This document shows, piece by piece, positions 5,127 to 12,332 of a DNA stretch of 12,997 nucleotides. The notes under the pieces were generated by a model that was not told the DNA's origin, made no database searches, and saw only the letters and a program-made list of their open reading frames with translations. Each line of letters begins with the position of its first letter. Position 1 is the stretch's first letter. A program made the translations under genes and the position numbers. The stretch comes from SIG673 sp045653945 (lineage in GTDB: Bacteria > Bacillota > Clostridia > Oscillospirales > CAG-272): positions 1-12,997 of the forward strand of contig JAZOML010000008.1 in NCBI GenBank assembly GCA_045653945.1. Direction: 5' to 3'.

Positions 5127-6101
5127 TTATTCGCTATAATCACAATTTACTTTATAATCACCCGTATCCTTATCAAAGAATTTACCCTTAGCAATTCCCT
5201 GCCATGCCGACTGCGAATAGGCATAATTTATAACCTCAAGGTTAAGACAACCCTCAAAAGCGGATTTTCCTATACCAAGTCTTGTATCATCTTTTCCTTC
5301 TTTTTCAATGATTCGACCCAAAATATCTATTTTTTCAAGACGAGCTGTTCTATAAAAGGCTTTTTCCTCTATTTGTGTAACGCTTGCGGGCAACTTTACA
5401 TTTACAAGCTTGGTGCATTCCTCAAAGGTTGAGTACGGAATTTTCTTAATTCCATTTTCAATCGCTATACTTTCAAGTCCATAGCAACGCGCAAAAACCG
5501 ACATACCAAGCTCGGTAACACTGCTCGGAATTCTCATTGAAACAAGCGACTTACAGTAGTAAAATGCCGAAGAGCCGATTTTCTTTATACCGTCGGGCAG
5601 ATCAGCCTTCAAAAGCCCGTCGCAGTGAAAAAATGCGTGGTCGCCAATTTCCTCAAGCCCCTGCGAAAATGTTATTACCTCAAGCATATCACTGCTCGCA
5701 AACGCTTTTTCGCCGATAACCTTAACACTCTCCGGAATGACTACAGCCGTTAAATTAGAACCGGAAAAAGCCTCATATCCGATAGCTCCTACCGGCACGT
5801 CATTAATGCTTGAAGGAATTCTCAAGCTTCCCGAAAGCTCACTGTCATATCCACTGACTGTATAAAAATCACCCGTTTTTTCGTAGCGGACGCCGTCCTG
5901 CGTTATGTATTTAACTTTAAATAAGTAAATAAGCAATACCGTTGCAACAATTATAAGAGTGGCAGCAAGTGCGATAAGTATCTTAGGTAACAAATTCTTT
6001 TTTGATGGCGCAGCTGCTCCGCAGCGCTCACATTTTTCGTACTTTTCACCACTAACAAGAATATGCTCCCTGCCGCACTCCTTACATATAACTAATTTCA
6101 A
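5127..6101 (-). CDS. Zinc-ribbon, single-pass membrane protein with BspA-like leucine-rich repeats
   Basis: This 324-residue protein has three parts. An N-terminal zinc ribbon has CKEC (Cys6, Cys9) and CERC (Cys24, Cys27). A Lys-rich stretch leads into one membrane helix (about 38-61). The outer part, about 95-310, carries around eight BspA/LRR_5-type repeats with the pattern IP.SV..IG..AF..C. The basic residues before the helix suggest the ribbon is cytoplasmic and the repeats face outward. BspA-type repeats are common in gut and oral bacteria and often mediate surface binding, but the role here is unknown. The start is a TTG at 6101, with GGAG eight bases upstream. The upstream GTG at 6143 lies in the promoter, before the predicted transcript start, and cannot be used. 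Confidence 0.87.
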   Translation of the reverse strand: MKLVICKECGREHILVSGEKYEKCERCGAAAPSKKNLLPKILIALAATLIIVATVLLIYLFKVKYITQDGVRYEKTGDFYTVSGYDSELSGSLRIPSSINDVPVGAIGYEAFSGSNLTAVVIPESVKVIGEKAFASSDMLEVITFSQGLEEIGDHAFFHCDGLLKADLPDGIKKIGSSAFYYCKSLVSMRIPSSVTELGMSVFARCYGLESIAIENGIKKIPYSTFEECTKLVNVKLPASVTQIEEKAFYRTARLEKIDILGRIIEKEGKDDTRLGIGKSAFEGCLNLEVINYAYSQSAWQGIAKGKFFDKDTGDYKVNCDYSE

Positions 6102-6133
6102 AAGAAAATCTCCTTTTTTTGTTTTCTTAATAC

Positions 6134-6162
6134 AGTTTACCACATATAAAGGCTTTTGTCAA
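6134..6162 (-). promoter_or_regulatory. Promoter of the leucine-rich-repeat gene
   Basis: TTGACA (6162-6157), 17 bp and TAAACT (6139-6134) preceded by TGG (an extended -10) lie on the minus strand. The predicted start near 6127 is downstream of the GTG at 6143, which supports the TTG start at 6101. Confidence 0.85.
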
Positions 6163-6163
6163 C

Positions 6164-6192
6164 AAAAAAACGGGACGCAAGCGTCTCGTTTT
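6164..6192 (-). terminator. Terminator of the helical-protein gene
   Basis: On the minus strand AAAACGAGACG (6192-6182) and CGTCCCGTTTT (6177-6167) pair with one mismatch around CTTG and end in a run of Ts. The run stops one base short of the -35 of the next gene's promoter. Confidence 0.75.
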
Positions 6193-6198
6193 TCTATA

Positions 6199-6645
6199 TT
6201 ATAAAAACTTTTTTAGCGTTTCGATATTACCTTGTTCAAATCTTACAATATCACGAGCAAGTGCAACGGCATCTGCGCACTCGGGATTACTTTCATACTC
6301 GTTTATAATTTTGGTAGTATCGGTAATTCCCATAGTCGAGCCCTCAATCATCATTTCGGCAATATGACTTACGGTAGAGTCCATTAAGGTATTCATTTTC
6401 ATACCGACGGTTGCCCAAAACTTTGTCATTGGACTTTCCTCTTTTGCCTCTTTGCCGTGATCGGCAAGATACATTTTTGCCTTTGCGGCAAAGCTTTCGT
6501 ATCCGTTAAGCTGCTTCATCATAGCGTTTTTAAACTGGCCGTCCGCAACCTTATCAAGAAGCTTAGTAACCGAGCCAGAGCCCATTTTCATATTTTTGTA
6601 AATCTTTGCAGCAATTTCACACTGCGCACTCATTGTTTTTTCCAT
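6199..6645 (-). CDS. Unknown all-helical protein, possibly ferritin-like four-helix bundle
   Basis: This 148-residue soluble protein has no signal peptide or membrane segment and is almost entirely predicted helix, rich in Met, Lys, Glu and Ala. The segment HIAEMMIEGSTMGITDTTKI (about 92-111), followed by an acidic helix ending FEQGNIETLKKF, reminds me of ferritin-like or DUF2383-type helical bundles. I cannot place it firmly, and the full set of Glu/His metal ligands of ferritins is not evident (only two or three His). Start: ATG at 6645, with GGAGG ten bases upstream. It has its own terminator and sits between pckG and the repeat protein without overlap. A stress or metal role would be a guess. 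Confidence 0.75.
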   Translation of the reverse strand: MEKTMSAQCEIAAKIYKNMKMGSGSVTKLLDKVADGQFKNAMMKQLNGYESFAAKAKMYLADHGKEAKEESPMTKFWATVGMKMNTLMDSTVSHIAEMMIEGSTMGITDTTKIINEYESNPECADAVALARDIVRFEQGNIETLKKFL

Positions 6646-6710
6646 TTAGTATAAACCTCCATTTGATTTGGTTTATATTAGTTTGCCGAGATTTTTTTAT
6701 TTTATACAAC

Positions 6711-6741
6711 AAAAAACGGACACCCTCTCAGGTGTCCGTTT
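6711..6741 (-). terminator. Terminator of pckG
   Basis: On the minus strand AAACGGACACC (6741-6731) pairs with GGTGTCCGTTT (6724-6714) around a six-base loop and is followed by a T run. It starts about 20 bases after the pckG stop. Confidence 0.92.
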
Positions 6742-6759
6742 ATTTTTGTTTGATTTGAA

Positions 6760-8550
6760 TTAGGCTTTGAGGCGAGCTTCAAGAGCTGCAAGCTCGTCAT
6801 ACATAGTTGCAGGAACTGCATCGCCAACCTGAGCATAGAACTCCTTGATGTTAGCGATATCCTCAAGCCAAGAAGCCTTATCAACGGTGAGAAGCTCCTT
6901 AATGGTGTCAAGAGTAATGCCGTCAAGTCCCTCAATGTTGATGTCTTCAGCCTTCGGAACGTAACCGATAGGAGTAATATCAGCGTCTACCTTACCCTCG
7001 CAGCGGTCAAGAATCCAGAGAAGAACACGCATATTGTCGCCAAATCCGGGCCAAATGAAGTGTCCCTCGTCATCGGTACGGAACCAGTTAACGTGGAATA
7101 TCTTGGGAGGATTGGGGATACGGGTTCCCATAGCGAGCCAATGTGCCCAGTACTCACCCATATTGTAGCCAACGAAGGGACGCATAGCCATCGGGTCGCG
7201 GCGAACAACACCAACTGCACCTGCAGCTGCTGCGGTGGTCTCGGAAGCCATAATAGAACCAACGAACGCACCGTTCTGCCAGCTGGTCGACTGATATACA
7301 AGGGGAGCAGTCTTTGCGCGGCGTCCACCGAATACGATAGCGGAAACCGGAACACCCTTCAAGCTGTTAAACTCAGAGGAAATGCAAGGACAGTTCTGTG
7401 CAAGAGCGGTAAATCTGGAGTTGGGATGAGCACCGCAGGTGGACTTATCCTTCTTGTCGTACTTTGTGCAATCCCAAGGATTACCCTTCCAGTCAATAGC
7501 ATTGCCGGGAGCGGGAGGATTATCGTTAAGACCTTCCCACCAAACGGTATTGTTCTTGGTATCGTGAACAACGTTGGTGAATATAGTATCACGCATAGTG
7601 GTTGCGAGCGCGTTGGGGTTGGACTTGTCGTTGGTACCGGGAGCAACGCCAAAGAAACCGTTTTCGGGGTTAACAGCGTAAAGCTTGCCGTCCTCCTTGT
7701 TGACACGGAGCCAAGCAATATCGTCGCCTACGCACCATACCTTGTAGCCCTTATCAGCGAGCATCTTGGGGGGAATAAGCATTGCGAGGTTGGTCTTTCC
7801 ACAAGCGGAGGGGAAAGCTGCTGTAACGTACTTGATATCGCCGTTGGGATACTCAACGCCGAGAATGAGCATATGCTCTGCCATCCAGCCCTCTTTACGT
7901 CCGAGGTAGGAAGCAATACGGAGAGCAAAGCACTTCTTACCGAGAAGAACGTTTCCACCGTAACCGGAGTTAACGGACATAATGGTATTATCCTGAGGGA
8001 AGTGAGTGATATAACGGTTCTCCTCGTCGATATCAGCTCTTGCGTGGAGTCCCTTGATGTAGTCAGCGCTGTCGCCGAGTGCTTCAAGAACGTTAGTACC
8101 AACACGGGTCATAATAAGCATATTGAGAACAACGTAGATAGAGTCGGTAAGCTCTATACCGTACTTAGCAAAGTCGGAGCCTACAACACCCATTGAGTAG
8201 GGAATAACGTACATAGTTCTTCCCTTCATAGAGCCCTTGTAGAGAGCCTTAAGCTTTGCATACATCTCATCGGGAGCCATCCAGTTGTTGATGTTGCCTG
8301 CCTCTTCCTTTGTAGGAGTGCAGATATAGGTTCTACCCTCAACACGTGCAACGTCGTTAATAGCGGTGCGGTGGAGGTAGCAGTTAGGAAGAATTTCCTG
8401 ATTGAGCTTGATAAGCTCACCGGTTGAGCAAGCCTCAGCACGAAGTGCCTCTGCCTGTGCCTCGGAGCCGTCGATCCAAACGATCTTATCGGGCTGTGTC
8501 ATTTCAGCCATTTCGCTTATCCAATCAAGAACGTACTTATTGTTTGTCAT
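6760..8550 (-). CDS. pckG: Phosphoenolpyruvate carboxykinase (GTP)
   Basis: This 596-residue cytoplasmic enzyme interconverts oxaloacetate and phosphoenolpyruvate with GTP/GDP and Mn2+. In fermenting anaerobes it can run toward oxaloacetate and yield GTP. The GTP-type family is clear from FPSACGKTNLAM (246-257), which holds the reactive Cys250 and the P-loop Lys252/Thr253. The metal-binding GDDIAW (275-280) and FRTDDEGHFIWPGFGDNMR near the C-terminus agree. Length is normal. The ATG at 8550 follows AAGGAG by eight bases. The in-frame ATG at 8577 has no ribosome site and is rejected. Its codons favour C- and G-ending forms more than those of its neighbours, as expected for a highly expressed gene. 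It has its own promoter and terminator, so it is not in an operon with rsmA. Confidence 0.97.
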   Translation of the reverse strand: MTNNKYVLDWISEMAEMTQPDKIVWIDGSEAQAEALRAEACSTGELIKLNQEILPNCYLHRTAINDVARVEGRTYICTPTKEEAGNINNWMAPDEMYAKLKALYKGSMKGRTMYVIPYSMGVVGSDFAKYGIELTDSIYVVLNMLIMTRVGTNVLEALGDSADYIKGLHARADIDEENRYITHFPQDNTIMSVNSGYGGNVLLGKKCFALRIASYLGRKEGWMAEHMLILGVEYPNGDIKYVTAAFPSACGKTNLAMLIPPKMLADKGYKVWCVGDDIAWLRVNKEDGKLYAVNPENGFFGVAPGTNDKSNPNALATTMRDTIFTNVVHDTKNNTVWWEGLNDNPPAPGNAIDWKGNPWDCTKYDKKDKSTCGAHPNSRFTALAQNCPCISSEFNSLKGVPVSAIVFGGRRAKTAPLVYQSTSWQNGAFVGSIMASETTAAAAGAVGVVRRDPMAMRPFVGYNMGEYWAHWLAMGTRIPNPPKIFHVNWFRTDDEGHFIWPGFGDNMRVLLWILDRCEGKVDADITPIGYVPKAEDINIEGLDGITLDTIKELLTVDKASWLEDIANIKEFYAQVGDAVPATMYDELAALEARLKA

Positions 8551-8626
8551 AGCAATTTCTCCTTTTTCTATGTGCATTTTTATTTATTGCATAGGTTTAG
8601 AGGAAACGGACAACCCATTTCCCTCC

Positions 8627-8654
8627 ATATTATATTATACTACAATCTTGTCAA
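8627..8654 (-). promoter_or_regulatory. Probable promoter of pckG
   Basis: TTGACA (8654-8649) is followed on the minus strand by overlapping -10 candidates: TAATAT (8632-8627, 16-bp spacer) and TATAAT (8634-8629, only 14 bp). The leader is about 70 bases and begins with GGAGGGAAAT. A short imperfect pairing between GAGGAAAC (8600-8607) and TTTCCCTC (8618-8625) is possible, but no known riboswitch is recognised. Confidence 0.7.
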
Positions 8655-8689
8655 CTTTTCAAGTAAATTTTTCATTTAAATTTGTAATT

Positions 8690-9529
8690 TTACATATTAT
8701 TCACTATTTGAGTAAACTGAGCAAGAGTAAGCTTTTCTCCGCGTATATCCTCACGGTGTCCGCACTTTACTATTATAGCGGCAATTTCCTCTTTTGTTAA
8801 ATGCTTTATCTCGGCTGAAAGTGCGTTCACAAGCGTTTTTCTACGTTGATTAAAGGTTGCTCTTATCACCTTTTTCAGCATTTTTAGGTCCTTACACTCT
8901 ATCTTTTCCTTTTCGGCAGGAATTATACTTATAACCGAGCTGTCAACACCGGGAACAGGATAAAAGCAGTGCTTTGGCACGTCAAAGAGCTTCACTACCT
9001 TGCCGTACATCTGGCAGGTGAGAGTTATCGCACCGTATTCGCTTGTGCCCGCTTTAGCGCAAAGACGGTCTGCAACCTCCTTTTGCACCATAACGGTTAT
9101 CGCTTCAAAATCCACTCCGCACTCCATAAGATGAATAAGCACGGGGGTTGTTATATAGTATGGAAGATTTGCACAAACGTAAACCTTTTTCCCTGCAAAC
9201 TCCTCGTCGCAAAGCTTTTTAAGGTCGGTTTTCATTGCATCTTGAAAGAAAACCTTTAGGTTTTTGCAATCACCAACCGTCGTTTCAAGAAGAGGCGCAA
9301 GGGTGGTGTCAATTTCAATAGCGACAACCTTTTCACATACCTCACAAAGCTCTCTTGTCAGCGTACCGATACCGGGACCGATTTCAAGAGCGCAGCAGCC
9401 CTTGGCAACCGCTGCAATATCCTCAGGAACAGAGGCGCTTACTATAAAATTCTGACCGAATTTCTTTTTAAAGCCAAAGCCGAATTCATTGCAAAGTGCT
9501 TTGACGGTGGATATTTCCGTTAGTTTCAT
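8690..9529 (-). CDS. rsmA: 16S rRNA (adenine1518-N6/adenine1519-N6)-dimethyltransferase
   Basis: RsmA (KsgA) dimethylates two adjacent adenines near the 3' end of 16S rRNA during late 30S assembly, using S-adenosylmethionine. This 279-residue protein has the family's KKKFGQNF (21-28), the SAM-binding LEIGPGIGTLT (48-58), an acidic VAIEID (69-74), the catalytic NLPYY (121-125) and the C-terminal FNQRRKTL (226-233). Length is typical. The start ATG at 9529 follows GAGGAG by five bases. An upstream in-frame start at 9565 would fall beside the divergent tRNA promoter and is rejected. It diverges from a tRNA gene and reads toward pckG. I see no clear terminator after it and no strong promoter before it. 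Confidence 0.97.
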   Translation of the reverse strand: MKLTEISTVKALCNEFGFGFKKKFGQNFIVSASVPEDIAAVAKGCCALEIGPGIGTLTRELCEVCEKVVAIEIDTTLAPLLETTVGDCKNLKVFFQDAMKTDLKKLCDEEFAGKKVYVCANLPYYITTPVLIHLMECGVDFEAITVMVQKEVADRLCAKAGTSEYGAITLTCQMYGKVVKLFDVPKHCFYPVPGVDSSVISIIPAEKEKIECKDLKMLKKVIRATFNQRRKTLVNALSAEIKHLTKEEIAAIIVKCGHREDIRGEKLTLAQFTQIVNNM

Positions 9530-9558
9530 AAATACTCCTCGTTTTAATAAAAAATCTC

Positions 9559-9587
9559 TTGACAAAATATTTTTTATATGTTATACT
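9559..9587 (+). promoter_or_regulatory. Promoter of the tRNA-Thr gene
   Basis: TTGACA (9559-9564), 17 bp and TATACT (9582-9587) lie 15 bases before the mature tRNA 5' end. This is a strong stable-RNA promoter. Confidence 0.88.
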
Positions 9588-9601
9588 ATCAAAGTAATTT
9601 T

Positions 9602-9676
9602 GCTGGTGTAGCACAGTGGCAGTGCAGCTGATTCGTAATCAGCAGGTCGTGCGTTCAAATCGCATCACCAGCTCCA
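9602..9676 (+). tRNA. tRNA-Thr (anticodon CGU)
   Basis: This is a complete 75-base cloverleaf. The acceptor stem is GCTGGTG/CACCAGC, the D stem GCAC/GTGC and the anticodon stem GCTGA/TCAGC. The loop is TTCGTAA with anticodon CGT at 9634-9636, and the T arm is GTGCG-TTCAAAT-CGCAT. The discriminator base is T, followed by an encoded CCA. It reads the threonine codon ACG. It is a single-gene unit with its own promoter and terminator, and there is no integrase or attachment-site duplication at its 3' end. Confidence 0.96.
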
Positions 9677-9710
9677 AAAAGAGAAGTCGCGACACGCGGC
9701 TTTTCTTTTT
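9677..9710 (+). terminator. Terminator of the tRNA-Thr gene
   Basis: The stem GAGAAGTCGCG/CGCGGCTTTTC closes on ACA, using two G-U wobbles, and is followed by a T-tract. It begins directly after the CCA end. Confidence 0.85.
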
Positions 9711-9830
9711 TATACGCTTATTTTATTTTTCGCTACCTTTTAATTTTACCACAAATACAGTTGTTTTTCAAGATATTTTGATAAAAACTTGTTTTTTAAT
9801 GTTCAATTTTTAGAAATTTTGCTTTACGTC

Positions 9831-9858
9831 TTGACTTTTTTTACTTTTCCTATAAAAT
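9831..9858 (+). promoter_or_regulatory. Probable promoter of the GH36-like gene
   Basis: TTGACT (9831-9836), 16 bp and TAAAAT (9853-9858) lie 37 bp before the start codon. No catabolite-response (cre) site or other operator is evident. Confidence 0.65.
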
Positions 9859-9894
9859 ATAGTTAGAACAAATTTACTCTTTGGGAGGTTCAAT

Positions 9895-11997
9895 ATGAAA
9901 TATTCTTTTAAATACGACGGTATCCTTTCTATTCTTAAAGACGGAAAGCCTGTTTTTGAAGGTGTCGGAGTCAGCACGAGAGTCAACGCAGAGGACGAGG
10001 TAAGATACACCCTCGACTATATATCCTGCGATGATACCACCGCCACGTTTAAAAACACGGAACGCGGATTTGACGTAACCCTCACTCTTTCCGAGCAGCT
10101 CGGCGCTATGGTACTTCGCTGCAAGGCTACATACGTTTCGGGTAAGCTTGACTACCGATTCGGCACTCACTTCTACAACGAGGACGCTATCTCTGTAAAT
10201 TTTGCAAAGGTTAGCGACGCTGAGTGCTTCACCGCTAACTGGCTTGGCTGCGAATATTGGTGCCGCACCGCATTTGCAAATAAACCCGAGGACCTTCCCA
10301 AGGAAAAGATTCAGGGACTTCTTTGCAAGAAAACGGACGGCGAAATATTCTATGCTCTTCCCGTTTGCGACAAGGTATACAAGAGCCTTATGCGTGCAGG
10401 ACTGAACGGCGGACTTGACCTTTATATGTGGTCAAACGATAACCGTAACTCCTGCGATACCGTCGCCTGCGTTATAGACTTTGGCGATAACTCCTACGAC
10501 CTCGTTCCCGCAACAACCAAGAAGGCGTTTACTATCCTTGGTAAAAAGAATAATATGCGCGAGGATAGACGTTACCCCGAAATACTTGAGTACCTCGGTT
10601 GGTGTAGCTGGGACGCCTTCCATATGGACGTTACCCACGACGACCTTATCGCAAAGGCAAAAGAGTTTAAGGACAAGGATATCCCTGTACGCTGGGCAAT
10701 TATCGACGATATGTGGGGCGACGTTCCCTCTATTGACAGAAAGACCATGCACAGCCGCGAGCTTACACAGTTTGAAGCTGACCCTGTTCGCTTCCCCAAT
10801 GGCTTAAAGGCGGTAATTCAGGAATTAAAGAACGACTACGGCATCATAACCGGTATGTGGCACCCCACCACAGGCTACTGGAACGGAATTAACCCCGACG
10901 GTAAAATTGCAAAGGAAATGAAGGACCTGCTCGTCTACACCGACAACAAAAAGCTCGTTCACTCCCCCGAGCTTTCAAAGGCGTTTGAGTACTACAACAC
11001 TCAGCACAAGTTCTACCGCGACTGCGGAGCGGAGTTCGTCAAGGTTGATAACCAGAGCTTTATCCGCCAGCACTATAAGTACCTAACCTCTATCGGAGAG
11101 GCTGCCGCAAACCTTCACAACGCAATCGAGGCGTCCGTTGGCGTAAACTTCGACGGCGCGCTCATTAACTGTATGTGTATGGCAAACGAAAACTTCTGGA
11201 ACAGACCGACCTCCTCGGTTTGTCGTTTCAGTAATGACTTCCAGCCCGAAAACAGAAAGTGGTTCGTAAATCACCTCCTTCAGTGCTCCTACAACTCCCT
11301 CTTCCAGGGATGCGTTTACTACGGCGACTGGGATATGTGGTGGTCGGACGACGCACAGGGCAAAAAGAACGCAGTTCTGCGTGCAATGAGCGGCGGCCCC
11401 GTTTACGTTTCCGACGAGCTTAACCGCTCGGTAAAGGAAACCCTTATGCCTATCGTTTACCGCGACGGACGTATCATCAGACTCGACCAGCTCTGCACCG
11501 TAACCCCCGACTGTCTGATGACTAACCCCGAAACCAACCGCAAGATTTTCAAGGTATTCAACCGTGTTGGAAATTACGGTATTCTCGCCGCATTCAATAT
11601 GGATAAGGACGAGAAAGTCGTTCGTGGCGAGGTTACACCTGCCGATATGGGACTGACCGGCGACTACGTCTGCTACGATTGGTTCAATAAGAAGATTATC
11701 AAGGCTGACCACAAGCTCACACTCAAAAACTACGATGACTTCCGCCTCTACATATTCCTGCCCGTTACTAACGGCAAGGCATTTATCGGTCTTACCGAAA
11801 AGTATATGTCGGCAAAGACAATCGACTATATCGCAGGCGGCGATTGGCGTGTAAACGAAGCAGGTAAGCTCGGAATCTACTCCAAAAACACCTTAAACTA
11901 CATCAAGGTCGACGGCGTAAAGACTCCTGTTACCAAGGTCGATACCTGCCTGTACGAGGTAGAAATCACTAAGGATAACGCAGTTGTGGCGTTTTAA
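9895..11997 (+). CDS. GH36 / raffinose-synthase-like (Sip1) glycoside hydrolase
   Basis: This 700-residue cytoplasmic protein without a signal peptide resembles the raffinose synthase/Sip1 branch of GH36, which acts on alpha-galactosides. An N-terminal beta-sandwich region (about 1-215) is followed by the barrel, which starts LGWCSWDAFH (234-243). WAIIDDMWGD (267-276) and GMWHPTTGYW (320-329) come next. FVKVDNQSF (381-389) gives Asp385 as the probable nucleophile. CRFSNDF (443-449) gives Asp448 as the candidate acid/base. Aromatic GDWDMWWS (477-484) and a beta-rich C-terminal domain complete the protein. GGGAGG (9883-9888) supports the start. No transporter or sugar regulator is adjacent, so its substrate must reach the cytoplasm through a system encoded elsewhere. 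Family placement is good; whether it is a hydrolase or a transferase is open. Confidence 0.87.
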   Translation: MKYSFKYDGILSILKDGKPVFEGVGVSTRVNAEDEVRYTLDYISCDDTTATFKNTERGFDVTLTLSEQLGAMVLRCKATYVSGKLDYRFGTHFYNEDAISVNFAKVSDAECFTANWLGCEYWCRTAFANKPEDLPKEKIQGLLCKKTDGEIFYALPVCDKVYKSLMRAGLNGGLDLYMWSNDNRNSCDTVACVIDFGDNSYDLVPATTKKAFTILGKKNNMREDRRYPEILEYLGWCSWDAFHMDVTHDDLIAKAKEFKDKDIPVRWAIIDDMWGDVPSIDRKTMHSRELTQFEADPVRFPNGLKAVIQELKNDYGIITGMWHPTTGYWNGINPDGKIAKEMKDLLVYTDNKKLVHSPELSKAFEYYNTQHKFYRDCGAEFVKVDNQSFIRQHYKYLTSIGEAAANLHNAIEASVGVNFDGALINCMCMANENFWNRPTSSVCRFSNDFQPENRKWFVNHLLQCSYNSLFQGCVYYGDWDMWWSDDAQGKKNAVLRAMSGGPVYVSDELNRSVKETLMPIVYRDGRIIRLDQLCTVTPDCLMTNPETNRKIFKVFNRVGNYGILAAFNMDKDEKVVRGEVTPADMGLTGDYVCYDWFNKKIIKADHKLTLKNYDDFRLYIFLPVTNGKAFIGLTEKYMSAKTIDYIAGGDWRVNEAGKLGIYSKNTLNYIKVDGVKTPVTKVDTCLYEVEITKDNAVVAF

Positions 11998-12017
11998 TTT
12001 AAAATAACAGAAACGTT

Positions 12018-12048
12018 CCCGAAGGCAAATTGCCTTCGGGAGTTTTTT
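12018..12048 (+). terminator. Terminator of the GH36-like gene
   Basis: CCCGAAGGCAA (12018-12028) and TTGCCTTCGGG (12030-12040) form an 11-bp inverted repeat, followed by AG and six Ts. Confidence 0.9.
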
Positions 12049-12101
12049 CGCTTTTCGAGAAAAGCTCGGCAAAAGCTTTAATACGGGCTTCCGCCCTAGA
12101 G
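12049..12101 (+). repeat. Dispersed two-hairpin element, copy 3
   Basis: A GCTTTT..AAAAGC hairpin (12049-12065), TC, GGCAAAAGCTTT (12068-12079), five bases, the GGGC-TTCC-GCCC hairpin (12085-12096) and TAGAG follow each other in the same order and spacing as in copy 2 (2230-2178, minus). The first 31 bases match copy 2 at 27 positions. A C-G pair replaces T-A in the first stem and a G-C pair replaces A-T in the second. It lies immediately after the GH36 terminator, in the direction of that gene. Confidence 0.65.
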
Positions 12102-12151
12102 TTTGATATTTGATTAAAGTATGCTTATTCGCCTGTCTGGGCTTCCCGACC

Positions 12152-12172
12152 GGCTTCGCCAAAAGCCTTTTT
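12152..12172 (+). other. Small terminator-like hairpin
   Basis: GGCTT-CGCCAA-AAGCC (12152-12167) is followed by TTTTTCTTT. The stem is short and no transcription unit clearly ends here, so it may be part of the repeat region or the end of a small RNA. I cannot tell which. Confidence 0.35.
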
Positions 12173-12258
12173 CTTTCATCAACTTTTGTACTACTGTGTA
12201 TACATAGTCAAAAATTATATTTTCATAAATCTACCGTTATATAGGATATTTTATATTG

Positions 12259-12287
12259 TTGACATTATCTTATTTTTATGTTATAAT
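12259..12287 (+). promoter_or_regulatory. Consensus promoter of ppa
   Basis: TTGACA (12259-12264), 17 bp and TATAAT (12282-12287) preceded by TGT (an extended -10) form a perfect SigA promoter. The start point near 12294 rules out the far-upstream in-frame ATG at 12186. Confidence 0.92.
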
Positions 12288-12332
12288 AGGTGTGTTAAAT
12301 CAGCAATACCCCGCAAAAGAAAGGAAACAAAA

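Larger units (their letters stand above)
12001..12332. other. Intergenic region between the GH36-like gene and ppa
   Basis: This 332-base stretch has no convincing gene. It holds, in order, the GH36 terminator (12018-12048), the two-hairpin element (12049-12101), an AT-rich stretch, a GC-rich hairpin with a T-tract (12152-12172), the shared word AACTTTTGTAC (12181-12191) and the ppa promoter (12259-12287). A minus-strand reading frame here crosses the terminator and element and is not a gene. Confidence 0.7.

Noticed and set aside
7060..8196. Long plus-strand open frame opposite pckG, and other frames inside pckG
   Set aside because: It lies wholly antisense to a clear PEP carboxykinase, has no ribosome site and shows no recognisable domain; codon bias of pckG explains the lack of stops.
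8578..8632. Riboswitch or leader peptide in the roughly 70-base pckG leader
   Set aside because: Only a weak imperfect hairpin is visible. The ATG after GGAGG is just three bases away and would give a 12-residue peptide of no special composition.
9602..9676. tRNA-Thr as an integration site for a mobile element
   Set aside because: No integrase, no repeated copy of the tRNA 3' end and a normal terminator directly after it.
11083..11712. Minus-strand open frame of 209 codons inside the GH36-like gene
   Set aside because: It is a shadow of a strongly biased coding gene, with no promoter, ribosome site or family features.
11893..12162. Minus-strand frame running from the ppa upstream region into the GH36-like gene
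   Set aside because: It crosses a terminator and the repeat element and overlaps the end of a real gene.
12186..12332. N-terminal extension of the pyrophosphatase
   Set aside because: The perfect promoter at 12259-12287 lies inside it, and family length and ribosome site fit the ATG at 12333.
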